Positions 1-9,501 of a DNA stretch of 64,000 nt are shown here, piece after piece; position 1 is the stretch's first letter; every line of letters starts with the position of its first letter. Where the stretch lies: positions 6,001,501 through 6,065,500 of the forward strand of contig NZ_CP023407.1 of assembly GCF_003665435.1 (NCBI RefSeq). The letters run 5' to 3'. A program made the translations under genes and the position numbers. Origin of the DNA: Streptomyces fungicidicus. GTDB taxonomy: Bacteria > Actinomycetota > Actinomycetes > Streptomycetales > Streptomycetaceae. A model generated the notes under the pieces. The model was given only the letters and a program-made list of their open reading frames with translations. It had not been told where the DNA came from and did not search any database.

Positions 1-1221
<1,221 letters not shown>

Positions 1222-1222
<1 letters not shown>

Positions 1223-2172
1223 CACACCGTCCTGATGCGCGGGTTGACGAGCAGGTAGAGCAGGTCGACGACGACGTTGACCACGAGGAAGGCGACGGCG
1301 ATCGTGAGCACGGTGCCCTGGACCAGACCGACGTCGCCGCCGTTGACGCCTTCGAGGATCAGCTTGCCCATGCCGGGCAGGTCGAAGATCGCCTCGATGA
1401 CCACGGCGCCGCTGAGCATGTAGCCGACCTTGACGCCGAGCACGGTCAGCGGGGTGATCAGGGAGTTGCGCAGCACCGACCGGATGATCATGAAGGGCGG
1501 CAGACCGCTGCCGCGAGCGGTGCGCACGTAGTCGCGGTCGAGTTCGGCGACCATCGAGGTGCGGATCAGCCGGGCCAGTGAGGAGGCGACCGGCAGGGCG
1601 AGTGCGACGGCCGGCAGCGCCAGGCTCTGCAGCCAGCCGGAGAAGGAGTCGGCCGGGTTGACGTAGCCGCCGGTCGGCAGGATCGGCATGTTCAGCGCGA
1701 ACTGCTGGATGAGCAGGACACCGAGCCAGAACGAGGGCAGCGCGATGCCGATCATCGACAGCACCCGGAAGACCTGGTCGGGCCAGCGGTCGCGGTGGAC
1801 GGCGCTGGTGACGCCGAAGACCAGGGCCAGCACGATGGCCAGCGAGAGGCCGAGGAGCGTCAGCTGGAGGGTGAGCGGGAAGGCCGTGGCGATCCGGTCG
1901 ACCACCGGCTGGCTGGGCGCCACGGTGACACCGAGGTCTCCCCGAAGGAGATCTCCGAGGAAGGCGAAGTACCGGACGGGCAGCGGGTCGTTCAGACCGT
2001 TCTCCTCGGCGAACGCGGCACGCGCCTCCGGACTCGCGCTGTCGCCGAGGGCGTTGTACGCGGGGTCGGCGGGCGAGAACTGCAGGACGACGAAGACCAG
2101 CAGTGCGATGCCGAGGATCATCACCGGCATCATCGCGACGCGGCGCAGCGCGAGCCGGAGAAAAGCAACCAT
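1222..2172 (-). CDS. ABC importer permease (DppB/OppB type)
   Basis: A 316-aa integral membrane protein, typical length for the DppB family (binding-protein-dependent inner membrane permease). It has an N-terminal hydrophobic helix, the periplasmic/extracellular NPADPAYNALGD-like loop, and a C-terminal EAA-type segment (IEAIFDLPGMGKLILEGV) that contacts the ATPase. It is co-transcribed between the binding lipoprotein gene upstream and the permease-ATPase fusion downstream, with a one-base TGATG overlap to the latter. Part of the putative sialic acid importer; by sequence alone it could equally serve peptides or other solutes, because family-5 systems are versatile. Confidence 0.92.
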
Positions 2173-2198
2173 CGTGAGGTTCCTAGCGATTGGGGCGG

Positions 2199-2228
2199 GG
2201 GCCGCCGCCCGGGCAGGCGCGGCGGCCC
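2199..2228. other. Intercistronic hairpin between binding-protein and permease genes
   Basis: Perfect 10-bp inverted repeat GGGCCGCCGC / GCGGCGGCCC (2199-2208 and 2219-2228) with a 10-nt loop, in the 76-bp gap after the solute-binding gene. Such hairpins commonly stabilise the upstream message or attenuate readthrough, giving more binding protein than permease. No T-tract follows, so partial termination is only a possibility. Confidence 0.5.
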
Positions 2229-2248
2229 GTCGGCGTGGGCGTGCGGGG

Positions 2249-3844
2249 TCAGCCGCGGCCGACGTCGAGGAAGGACAGCCCGGTGGTGGGCAGCGGCTCG
2301 AACCCGGGCAGCGATCCGTCGCGCCAGGCGGTGGGCAGCTTGCGGTGCAGCACCGGGTACAGGGCGGCCTCGTCGGCGACCGTGTCGGTCACCTGGCCCC
2401 ACAGTTCCCCGCGCTTGGCCTCGTCGGCCTCCGCCGCGGCCTTGTCCAGCAGCGACTTCACCTTCTTGTAGGCGGCGCTGTCCGCCCAGCCGTAGCGGTT
2501 CTCCGGCCAGAAGCCGTAGTAGAACCAGCGCAGCAGCAGGTCGGCGTCGTTGCCGAAGACGGAGGGGTCGCCCGGCGCGGCGAGCGCCTGGAAGTCACCC
2601 TTGTCGATCTTGGCGTACTGGGCGGCGGACTGCTGGATGTCGAGCTTGGCGTCGACGCCTACCGCGGCCCAGCTCTCCTTGATCAGCGGCGCGATGTCCT
2701 TGACCCAGCCGTTGTCGGTGAGCAGCAGCGTGAAGGAGAGCTTGCCCACGCCCGCCTCGGCGAGCAGCTTCTTGGCCTTGGCCGGGTCGTGGCCGTAGAC
2801 GGTGGCGGCCTTCCGGTAGTCGGGGTGCGTGGCCGGCACGTATCCGGTGGCGGGCTCGGCGTTGCCCAGCAGGGCGGTGGAGATGATCTTCTCGGTGTCG
2901 AGGGCGTAGTGCAGGGCCTGGCGCACCCGCTTGTCGGCGAAGCGCTTGTCCTTGGCGTTGAACATCAGGAAGAGCAGGCCGAAGGACTGGACCGACTCCA
3001 CCTTGTCCTTGCCCGTGATGCCCTGGACGTCGATGTAGGGCACGTCCTCGATGGCCTGCACCCGGCCGGACTTGAGCGCGCTGACCCGGGCGGACGGGTC
3101 GGAGATCAGACGCCAGACCATCTTCTTGGCCTTGGCGGGGTGCGGGCCGTTGTACTTGTCGTACGCCGCCATGACGATCTTGTCCTCGCGGACCGCCGAC
3201 ACGAAGCGGTACGGGCCCGAGCCCACCGGCTTGGCGTCGAAGGCCTTGGCGTCGGCGCCGGCGATCTTCTTCGGCACGATCCGCACCACGGATATGCGCG
3301 AGGGGAAGAGCGCGAAGGCGTACTTCAGCTTGAACTCGACCGTCGTCTCGTCGACGGCCTTCACCTGGTCGATGAAGGGAACGAACTGCGCCATCAGCGA
3401 GGCGTTCTTCGGGTCGAGGACCCGCTCGAAGCTGAACACCACGTCCTCGGCGGTGACCGCGGAGCCGTCGTGGAAGGTGGCGCCCTTGCGGAGGGTGGCC
3501 CGGTAGGTGGTCGCGTTGATCTTCTTCGGCATCTCGGTGGCCAGCGTCGGCCGGGCGATGAGCGTGACCGGGTCGAGGTCCACCAGACCCTCGAAGATGT
3601 GCATGTTGGCGGCGTAGGGGGTCGCGCCGGAGGTGATCATGGGGTCGAAGCCCGTGGAGAGCGGGTACGAGAGGCCGGCTTCGATGGTGTCGGTGCTGCC
3701 GCCGGAACCGCCGGAGTCGTCACCGGTGCTGCCCGGCCCGCCGCAGGCGGACAGGCCCGCGGTGATCGCGGTCGCCACACCGATGGCGCTGGTGTATCTC
3801 ATGAAGGTGCGGCGGTCGACGCCGGTTGCGCTGCGCGGGGACAA
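2249..3844 (-). CDS. Family-5 extracellular solute-binding lipoprotein of the ABC importer
   Basis: Captures the solute at the outer face of the membrane. The start chosen is TTG at 3844 (531 aa) because a Shine-Dalgarno-like AGGAGGG sits about five bases before it; an in-frame ATG at 3868 would place that ribosome site inside the coding region. The N terminus carries a twin-arginine motif (RRTFM) and a lipobox L-S-A-C with lipidated Cys34. The mature part is a typical SBP_bac_5 (DppA/OppA) domain, including a YAANMHIFEGLVDLDP segment. It is first in the minus-strand importer operon, divergent from the GntR regulator and sharing its operator region. Known family ligands are peptides, nickel, some sugars and, in Haemophilus ducreyi SatA, sialic acid; sialic acid here is inferred from neighbours. 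Confidence 0.88.
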   Translation of the reverse strand: MSPRSATGVDRRTFMRYTSAIGVATAITAGLSACGGPGSTGDDSGGSGGSTDTIEAGLSYPLSTGFDPMITSGATPYAANMHIFEGLVDLDPVTLIARPTLATEMPKKINATTYRATLRKGATFHDGSAVTAEDVVFSFERVLDPKNASLMAQFVPFIDQVKAVDETTVEFKLKYAFALFPSRISVVRIVPKKIAGADAKAFDAKPVGSGPYRFVSAVREDKIVMAAYDKYNGPHPAKAKKMVWRLISDPSARVSALKSGRVQAIEDVPYIDVQGITGKDKVESVQSFGLLFLMFNAKDKRFADKRVRQALHYALDTEKIISTALLGNAEPATGYVPATHPDYRKAATVYGHDPAKAKKLLAEAGVGKLSFTLLLTDNGWVKDIAPLIKESWAAVGVDAKLDIQQSAAQYAKIDKGDFQALAAPGDPSVFGNDADLLLRWFYYGFWPENRYGWADSAAYKKVKSLLDKAAAEADEAKRGELWGQVTDTVADEAALYPVLHRKLPTAWRDGSLPGFEPLPTTGLSFLDVGRG

Positions 3845-3935
3845 GGAACCCTCCTGGCGGGGAGTCAATGGCGGGCGAGGAAGCGGAATGGCTGATTCAG
3901 TGCGACGGCTGGCGAGAACTTATCGCGTCGCGCAG

Positions 3936-3951
3936 CATCAGACGTCTGATG
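3936..3951. promoter_or_regulatory. Palindromic operator of the GntR (NanR-like) regulator, divergent region
   Basis: Perfect 16-bp palindrome CATCAGACGTCTGATG, immediately followed by another half-site (TCTGATG at 3952-3958). It lies between the divergent binding-protein and regulator genes. Its core CAGACGTCTG recurs at 4912-4921, upstream of the catabolic operon. Short palindromes of this kind are typical FadR/GntR operators. Expected to control both the importer and the regulator itself. Confidence 0.75.
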
Positions 3952-4004
3952 TCTGATGCTTGATAGCGTGGGAACGTAGTCGGGCAAAGGAGAGGGGTCA
4001 AGAG

Positions 4005-4757
4005 GTGGCGGTGGGACAAAGGGCGATTCGGGGTGCCGTACCGGAGCCCAAGGCGACGCGACAACCGTTGCGACAGGAGGTCGTGGACGGGATCAAGTCG
4101 TACATTCTGCGCAACCAGCTGCGCCCCGGCGACCCGCTGCCGACGGAGCCCGCCCTGTGCGAGGCGCTCGGCGCCAGCCGCTCCAGCGTGCGGGAGGCGA
4201 TCAGGATCCTGACCGCCCTCGACATCGTCGAGGTGCGGCACGGGCACGGCACCTACGTCGGCCGGCTGAGCCTGTCCGCCCTGGTGGAGAGTCTGGCCTT
4301 CCGGGGCCTGCTCAGCCCGGACGACGACTTCCAGGTGCTGTCCGACCTGATCGAGGTGCGCGAGCTGTTCGAGCGCGGCATGGCGGAACGGCTCGTGCGG
4401 TCCCTCAGTGGCACGCAGATCGACCGGCTCGCGGCGCTCGTCGACGAGATGCGCAGGGCGGGCTCGGGGGAGGGGCACGGCTTCGTCGAGGCCGACCGCG
4501 CCTTCCACACTCTGCTCGTCGCCCCGCTGGGCAACGACCTGATCGGCCAGCTCTCCATGGCGTTCTGGGACGTCTACGTGATCGTCGCGCCGCACCTGGA
4601 CGTCTTCACGCACGAGCACGAGGCGGCCACCATCGCCAACCACCAGCGCATCGTGGACGCCGTGCGGGACCGGAACCCCGCCGAGTTCGCGGCCGCGCTG
4701 ACCGAGCACTACGCCCCCGTGCGCAAGCGGATCACGGAGGCGCGCGCCCGGCGCTGA
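4005..4757 (+). CDS. FadR-subfamily GntR transcriptional regulator (NanR-like)
   Basis: About 250 aa. An N-terminal winged helix (REVVDGIKSYILRNQLRPGDPLPTE, then LGASRSSVREAIRILTALDIVEV, ending in the GTYVG wing) is followed by an all-helical FCD ligand-binding domain with the metal-binding pattern D-x3-H (EADRAFHTLL) and later His residues (NHQRIVDA; TEHYAP). An upstream in-frame TTG at 3960 exists but lacks a ribosome site. GTG 4005, preceded by AAAGGAG, or GTG 4011 are better starts. It sits between the importer and the sialidase operon, and two copies of one palindrome flank the locus. I infer a repressor of sialic acid genes relieved by a pathway intermediate. The effector cannot be read from sequence. 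Confidence 0.88.
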   Translation: MAVGQRAIRGAVPEPKATRQPLRQEVVDGIKSYILRNQLRPGDPLPTEPALCEALGASRSSVREAIRILTALDIVEVRHGHGTYVGRLSLSALVESLAFRGLLSPDDDFQVLSDLIEVRELFERGMAERLVRSLSGTQIDRLAALVDEMRRAGSGEGHGFVEADRAFHTLLVAPLGNDLIGQLSMAFWDVYVIVAPHLDVFTHEHEAATIANHQRIVDAVRDRNPAEFAAALTEHYAPVRKRITEARARR

Positions 4758-4772
4758 CCTGCTCCTTCCTCC

Positions 4773-4807
4773 GGCGGAGGCGGCCCCGGCGCGGGGCCGC
4801 CTCCGCC
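4773..4807 (+). terminator. Strong hairpin terminator after the GntR gene
   Basis: Perfect 15-bp stem GGCGGAGGCGGCCCC / GGGGCCGCCTCCGCC with a 5-nt loop, 16 bases after the regulator stop codon. No U-tract, as is common for GC-rich actinobacterial terminators. It separates the regulator transcript from the following operon, which has its own promoter at 4866. Confidence 0.8.
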
Positions 4808-4865
4808 GTGTCGTACCGGTGGCGGGCCGGTCGGGAGAAGGGGGCCGGCCGGTGCGGCGGGGCAC

Positions 4866-4894
4866 TTGACGACCGTCTTCCGGATCTCTAGGGT
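4866..4894 (+). promoter_or_regulatory. Sigma-HrdB-type promoter of the sialic acid catabolic operon
   Basis: TTGACG (4866-4871), a 17-bp spacer and TAGGGT (4889-4894), close to the housekeeping consensus. The predicted start of transcription is near 4901, directly upstream of the operator at 4904-4922. A bound repressor there would block initiation or early elongation. Confidence 0.7.
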
Positions 4895-4903
4895 CCCAGG
4901 ACA

Positions 4904-4922
4904 GCAGACATCAGACGTCTGC
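4904..4922. promoter_or_regulatory. Second operator of the GntR regulator
   Basis: Contains the palindromic core CAGACGTCTG (4912-4921), identical to the core of the site at 3936-3951, with an additional upstream GCAGAC half-site. It begins a few bases after the predicted transcription start of the esterase-sialidase operon, a classic repressor position. Confidence 0.72.
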
Positions 4923-4976
4923 TCATTCACCCTCGCGCTGCGCCGCGCGCACGCCTCACCCACCGGGGCCCTCTCC

Positions 4977-5999
4977 ATGCCACTGACGGACCTCACCCTC
5001 GCCGAGTGCCTCGCGCTCCGGCCCGACCTCGACGAGCCCGCCGACCTCGACGCGTTCTGGGACCGGACCCTGCGGGCGGCCCGGGCGGCCGGCGGCACCG
5101 CCGCCTTCACCCCCGTGGACACCGGCCTGACCCAGGTGACGACCTATGACGTGACCGTGCCCGGCTTCGCGGGCGAGCCCGTACGCGGCTGGCTGCACCT
5201 GCCCGCCGGGGCCGGGGGTCCGCTCGGCTGCGTCGTGGAGTTCCTCGGCTACGGGCGCGGACGCGGCCTGCCGCACGAGCAGCTGCTCTGGGCGAACGCC
5301 GGCTACGCCCACTTCCTCATGGACACCCGGGGCCAGGGCTGGTCCACGGCCGGCGGCGACACCCCCGACACGGTCTCCCTGAACGGCGACGTCCCCGGCT
5401 TCCTCACCCGCGGCGTGGACAGCCCGGACGACCACTACTACCGGCGCGTGTACACCGACGCCGTGCGCTTCGTCGACGCCGCCCTCGCCCACCCGAGGGT
5501 CGACCCGGACCGGGTCGTCGTGACCGGACACAGCCAGGGCGGCGGCATCTCGCTCGCGGTCGCGGGCCTCGTCCCGGGCCTGGCGGGCGTCATGCCCGAC
5601 ACCCCGTTCCTGTGCGACATCCGGCGCGGCGCGCTGATCGCCGGCGCGCCCCCCTACACCGAGATCGCGGAGTACCTGAGCCTGTACCGCGACCGCGCCG
5701 GGACCGTCCTCACCACCCTGTCCTACGTCGACGCGGCCCTGCTGGCCTCCCGCGCCACGGCCCCGTCACTCTTCTCCATCGCCATGATGGACGACATCTG
5801 CCCGCCCTCCACCTGCTTCGCCGCCTACCACCGCTACGGCGGCGCCAAGGACCTGCGGGTCTACGAGTTCAACGGCCACGAGGGCGGCGGCGCCCACCAC
5901 CGGCGCGAGCAACTCACCTGGGTCCGGGAGCGGTTCACCACGCCCCACCTCATCGCCGACCCCGGCCCCTCCACCCTGCACGATCCCCAACTCGCCTGA
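4977..5999 (+). CDS. Acetyl xylan esterase/cephalosporin-C deacetylase family hydrolase (candidate sialate O-acetylesterase)
   Basis: A 340-aa alpha/beta hydrolase of the AXE1 family. Visible catalytic set: Ser186 in GHSQGG, Asp272 (MMDDICPPS) and His301 (NGHEGGG). An RGQG-type oxyanion segment is present (MDTRGQGWS). No signal peptide, so cytoplasmic. The ATG at 4977 has a weak ribosome site; an upstream extension to 4866 would run through the promoter and operator, so it was rejected. It is the first gene of the operon with sialidase, lyase, kinase and epimerase. Family members deacetylate acetylated sugars; here removal of O-acetyl groups from imported sialic acid is a reasonable inference. 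Deacetylation of other carbohydrates remains possible. Confidence 0.85.
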   Translation: MPLTDLTLAECLALRPDLDEPADLDAFWDRTLRAARAAGGTAAFTPVDTGLTQVTTYDVTVPGFAGEPVRGWLHLPAGAGGPLGCVVEFLGYGRGRGLPHEQLLWANAGYAHFLMDTRGQGWSTAGGDTPDTVSLNGDVPGFLTRGVDSPDDHYYRRVYTDAVRFVDAALAHPRVDPDRVVVTGHSQGGGISLAVAGLVPGLAGVMPDTPFLCDIRRGALIAGAPPYTEIAEYLSLYRDRAGTVLTTLSYVDAALLASRATAPSLFSIAMMDDICPPSTCFAAYHRYGGAKDLRVYEFNGHEGGGAHHRREQLTWVRERFTTPHLIADPGPSTLHDPQLA

Positions 6000-6024
6000 C
6001 CGCACACCGAGAAGAGGCCCGTTC

Positions 6025-7509
6025 ATGCAGCGTAGAGTCACCCCGGCCACCGTCACCGCGGCCGCCGCCCTGGCCCTCCTGGCCGCCGGCATCCCCGCCG
6101 CGCACACCGCCGAGAGGCAGGCCGCCCCCACCCCCGGCATCCTCACCTCGCAGGACATCGCCACCGCCGGCACCGGATCCCCGTACTACCGCATCCCCGC
6201 GCTGACCCGCACCACCAAGGGCACGCTGCTCGCCGCGTACGACGCCCGCCCCACCCTCGGCGACCTGCCCGGCAACCTGGGCGTGGTGCTGCGCCGCAGC
6301 ACCGACGGCGGCACCACCTGGCAGGCCCAGCAGGTGGTCCGCAAGGAGGCCGCCCCCAAGGGCTTCGGCGACCCCAGCCTCCTCGTCGACCGGGAGACCG
6401 GCCGTGTCTTCGTCTTCTACGCCGCCTCCGTGAACCAGGGCTTCTTCGGCTCCGCGACCGGAAACGACGAGAGCGACCCCGACGTCCTGCAGGCTGACTA
6501 CAGCTACTCCGACGACGACGGCCTGACCTGGAAGCACGAGCGGATCACCGCGGAGATCAAGAACCCCGCCTGGGCCGGGATGTTCGCGGCCTCCGGCGAG
6601 GGCATCCAGCTCCGGCACGGCGCCCACAGGGGCCGGCTGATCCAGCAGTACGCGATCCGCGACGACGGCGCCAACTACGCGGTCAGCGCCTACAGCGACG
6701 ACCACGGCGCCACCTGGAGGATGGGCACCCCCGTCGGCCCCGGCGGCGACGAGAACAAGACCGTCGAACTGTCCGACGGACGGGTGATGCTCAACAACCG
6801 CTCCGCCCCGTACCGCACGGTCGCGTACTCCACCGACGGCGGCGTCACCTACACGCCGTTCCAGCAGGACAAGGAGCTGCCCGACCCCGCCAACAACGGC
6901 TCCGTCATGCGCTTCGCCCCGGACGTGCCCGCCACGCACCCGCGGGCGGGGTGGCTGATGTTCAGCAACACCGCGACCACCAACAGCCGCAGCAACCTCA
7001 CCGTCCGGCTCTCCTGCGACAACGGACAGAACTGGCCCGTCCGCAAGACGGCCGAATCCGGCTCGGCCGCCTACTCCACGCTCACCCCGCTCGGCAGCGG
7101 CACCATCGGCGACGACCGGGTGGGCATGCTCTGGGAGCGCGCCGACTACCGGCACATCACCTATTCCTCCTTCGACCTGCAGTGGCTCGGCGGGGTCTGC
7201 GCGCCCGTCACCGTCACCCCGCCCGCCTCCCTGCCCGCCGGGAAGACCACCGAGGTCACCGTCCGCGTCGTAAGCCAGAACGACAAGGCCCTGCCCGCCG
7301 GGTCGGTCTCCCTCCGCCTGCCGTCCGGCTGGAGCGCGCCGTCCGTCACCGTGCCCGCGCTCGATCCCGGCCAGGGCGCCAACATGAGGATCCCGGTCAC
7401 CGTCCCCGCGAACGCCACCGCGGGCGCCGTGCCGACGACCGCCACCTACCTCGTGCGCGGCACCCAGCGGTCCTACGGTGACGGCACGCTCACTGTGACC
7501 GCGCCCTAG
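6025..7509 (+). CDS. Secreted exo-alpha-sialidase (GH33-type) with C-terminal NEW3 domain
   Basis: A 494-aa secreted enzyme releasing terminal sialic acids from glycoconjugates. Residues 1-30 are a signal peptide (Ala-rich core, cleavage near AHTA). The six-blade propeller shows the arginine of the YRIP motif (Arg56), Asp boxes STDGGTTW, SDDDGLTW and SDDHGATW plus degenerate ones, and the probable catalytic Tyr350 in AAYSTL followed by the LWERADYRHITYSSFDL segment. The C-terminal ~95 residues resemble the NPCBM-associated NEW3 beta-sandwich seen in bacterial glycosidases. The start has an AGAAGAGG ribosome site. Lies 25 bp after the esterase. Extracellular action would feed the importer encoded on the opposite strand. 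Confidence 0.93.
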   Translation: MQRRVTPATVTAAAALALLAAGIPAAHTAERQAAPTPGILTSQDIATAGTGSPYYRIPALTRTTKGTLLAAYDARPTLGDLPGNLGVVLRRSTDGGTTWQAQQVVRKEAAPKGFGDPSLLVDRETGRVFVFYAASVNQGFFGSATGNDESDPDVLQADYSYSDDDGLTWKHERITAEIKNPAWAGMFAASGEGIQLRHGAHRGRLIQQYAIRDDGANYAVSAYSDDHGATWRMGTPVGPGGDENKTVELSDGRVMLNNRSAPYRTVAYSTDGGVTYTPFQQDKELPDPANNGSVMRFAPDVPATHPRAGWLMFSNTATTNSRSNLTVRLSCDNGQNWPVRKTAESGSAAYSTLTPLGSGTIGDDRVGMLWERADYRHITYSSFDLQWLGGVCAPVTVTPPASLPAGKTTEVTVRVVSQNDKALPAGSVSLRLPSGWSAPSVTVPALDPGQGANMRIPVTVPANATAGAVPTTATYLVRGTQRSYGDGTLTVTAP

Positions 7510-7516
7510 CGTCCCG

Positions 7517-7551
7517 GGGCCGCCCGTACGCCCCCGGCGGGCGGGCGGCCC
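7517..7551 (+). other. Intercistronic hairpin after the sialidase gene
   Basis: 10-bp inverted repeat GGGCCGCCCG / CGGGCGGCCC (7517-7526 and 7542-7551) with a 15-nt loop, eight bases after the sialidase stop. The next gene starts at 7583 without an evident new promoter, so this is more likely an mRNA-processing or attenuation element than a full terminator. Confidence 0.5.
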
Positions 7552-7582
7552 GTTCCACCATCCGCACAGCCCAGGAGTCACC

Positions 7583-8542
7583 ATGTCCTCGTCCCAGCCC
7601 CTCCGCGGCGTCGTGCCGCCCGTCTGCACCCCCCTGGATGCGTCGGGCGAGGTCGACACCGTCTCGCTCACCCGGCACGTGGAGCACCTCGTGAGCGGGG
7701 GAGTGCACGGGCTGTTCGCCCTGGGCTCCAGCAGCGAGGTCGCCTTCCTCACCGACCGGCAGCGGGAGGCGGTGCTGCGGACCGTCGTCGAGGCCGGCGC
7801 GGGCCGCGTCCCCGTACTCGCCGGAGTCATCGACATGACCACCCCCCGGGTGCTCGTCCACGCGGAGGCCGCCCTCGACGCCGGGGCCGACGCCCTGGTC
7901 GCGACCGCGCCCTTCTACGCCCGCACCCACCCCGCCGAGATCGCCCGCCACTTCCGCACCCTGCGCTCCCGCGTCGACCTGCCCCTGTACGCGTACGACC
8001 TCCCGGTCTCCGTGCACAGCAAGCTCTCCACCGCCCTGGTGCGCGAACTCGCCGAGGACGGCACGCTCGCCGGCCTCAAGGACAGCAGCGGGGACGAGGG
8101 CGGCCTGCGCCGGCTCGTCGTCGAACTCGGCGGACGCCACGGACGCGCGGACGGCCCCGCGCCCTCCTTCAGCATCCTCACCGGCTCCGAACTCACCGTG
8201 GACGCGGCCCTGCTGGCCGGCGCCGACGGAGTCGTCCCCGGCCTCGGCAACGTGGACCCGGCCGGATACGTGCGCCTCCACGACGCCGTGCGCGGTGGTG
8301 ACTTCGACCGCGCGGTGAAGGAACAGGAGCGGCTGGTCGAGCTGTTCGGCATGGTCGACGCCGGACCCGAGAGCGAGATGGGCCGCAACTCCTCCGCCAT
8401 CGGCGCCTTCAAGCACGCGCTGCGGCTGCTCGGGGTGTTCGCCCACGGCACCACCGCCGCCCCGCAGATCCAGCTGGGCGACGCGTCGGTCGCCCTCGTC
8501 GAGGAGCGGCTGCGCGGCGCCGGCCTGCTGCCGGTCCGATGA
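7583..8542 (+). CDS. nanA: DapA/NanA-family lyase (putative N-acetylneuraminate lyase)
   Basis: A 319-aa (beta/alpha)8 barrel aldolase. The Schiff-base lysine is Lys166 (LAGLKDSSGD) and the acid-base tyrosine Tyr138 (YAYDLP), the same spacing as E. coli NanA Tyr137/Lys165. The substrate carboxylate motif appears as GSSSEVAFL rather than the canonical GTTGE/GSTGE, a difference seen in other actinobacterial relatives. Expected reaction: N-acetylneuraminate to pyruvate and N-acetylmannosamine in the cytoplasm. ATGA overlap with the kinase gene shows translational coupling. The family also contains dihydrodipicolinate synthases and sugar-acid aldolases; the kinase-epimerase partners favour NanA. 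Confidence 0.85.
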   Translation: MSSSQPLRGVVPPVCTPLDASGEVDTVSLTRHVEHLVSGGVHGLFALGSSSEVAFLTDRQREAVLRTVVEAGAGRVPVLAGVIDMTTPRVLVHAEAALDAGADALVATAPFYARTHPAEIARHFRTLRSRVDLPLYAYDLPVSVHSKLSTALVRELAEDGTLAGLKDSSGDEGGLRRLVVELGGRHGRADGPAPSFSILTGSELTVDAALLAGADGVVPGLGNVDPAGYVRLHDAVRGGDFDRAVKEQERLVELFGMVDAGPESEMGRNSSAIGAFKHALRLLGVFAHGTTAAPQIQLGDASVALVEERLRGAGLLPVR

Positions 8543-9501
8543 CGGCACGGCATCCGGACGACGCCCCGGTGATCGGCCTCGACCTGGGCGGCACGAAGAT
8601 CGCCGCCGCCCTGGTCGCGGCCGGCGGCGCCGTCCTGGCCCGGCACTCCCTGCCCACCCCGGCGACGGCGGGCGCCGAGGCCGTGCTCGACGCGCTCGCC
8701 GACGCCGCCCGCGCGGTGTGGGCGCCGGGCGTCACGGCGATCGGCGTCGCCGCCGCCGGAGTGATCGACCCCGGCACCGGGACCGTCACCAGCGCGACCG
8801 ACACGATCCGCGGCTGGGCCGGCACCGCCCTGGCCGCCGGCCTCGCCGCCCGCGCCGGCCTCCCGGTCGCCTGCGACAACGACGTACGCGCGGCGGCGGC
8901 GACGGAACTGCCCGGCCCGCACGGGGACGGACCCGGGATCACGATGATCTACGCCGCGGTCGGCACCGGCGTGGGCGGCGCCGTGGCCGTCGACGGGCGC
9001 ATGCTGCACGGGGCGGCCGGGATCGCCGGGCACCTCGGGCACCTGCCGAGCCCGGAGGCCGGCCGACTGCCCTGCACCTGCGGCGCCACCGGCCACCTCG
9101 AGGCGATCGCCGCGGGCCCCGCCATCACCGCCCACTACACGCGGATGAGCGGAACCCCGGCAGACCGCCTGGAGACGGTGGCCGCCCGCGCCGCCGGGGG
9201 CGAGCCGCACGCCACCGCGGCCATCGTGCTCGGCGCCGAGGCCACCGGACGCGCCCTGGGCGGCCTCGCCAACACGCTCGGCGCCGACCGCGTGGTCGTC
9301 GGCGGCGGGGTGCCCCGCATCGGCGCCCTGTACCTGGACGCCCTGCACACGGCGTTCACCGCCGAACTCATGCCGCCTCTGAGGAAGCTGCGTCCCGTAC
9401 CACCGCGCGGCGGACCCGACGCCGCGGTTCTCGGCGCGGCCGCGCTGACCCGCACCCTGCCCCTGCACCACCCCGCGAGCACCACCGGAGCCCCCCGATG
9501 A
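8539..9501 (+). CDS. nanK: ROK-family sugar kinase (putative N-acetylmannosamine kinase)
   Basis: A 320-aa ROK kinase. The N-terminal phosphate loop is GLDLGGTKIAAALV and the sugar-binding segment follows AGHLGHL. The zinc motif reads C-T-C-G-A-T-G-H-L-E, where the usual fourth cysteine is replaced by histidine. Catalytic Asp is in the CDNDVRAAA segment. It overlaps the lyase by ATGA and the epimerase by ATGA, so the three genes are stoichiometrically coupled. Expected to phosphorylate N-acetylmannosamine at C6. ROK specificity is hard to read from sequence; glucokinase or GlcNAc kinase are alternatives, but gene order supports NanK. Confidence 0.85.
   Translation: MTARHPDDAPVIGLDLGGTKIAAALVAAGGAVLARHSLPTPATAGAEAVLDALADAARAVWAPGVTAIGVAAAGVIDPGTGTVTSATDTIRGWAGTALAAGLAARAGLPVACDNDVRAAAATELPGPHGDGPGITMIYAAVGTGVGGAVAVDGRMLHGAAGIAGHLGHLPSPEAGRLPCTCGATGHLEAIAAGPAITAHYTRMSGTPADRLETVAARAAGGEPHATAAIVLGAEATGRALGGLANTLGADRVVVGGGVPRIGALYLDALHTAFTAELMPPLRKLRPVPPRGGPDAAVLGAAALTRTLPLHHPASTTGAPR

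Noticed and set aside
3849..3868. Upstream ATG for the solute-binding protein at 3868
   Set aside because: Would place the AGGAGGG ribosome site inside the coding region; TTG 3844 keeps it in position. Not fully excluded.
1688..3895. 735-codon open frame on the plus strand
   Set aside because: Antisense to the binding-protein and permease genes; arises from high-GC codon bias and has an Arg/Gly/Val/Asp composition with no motif.
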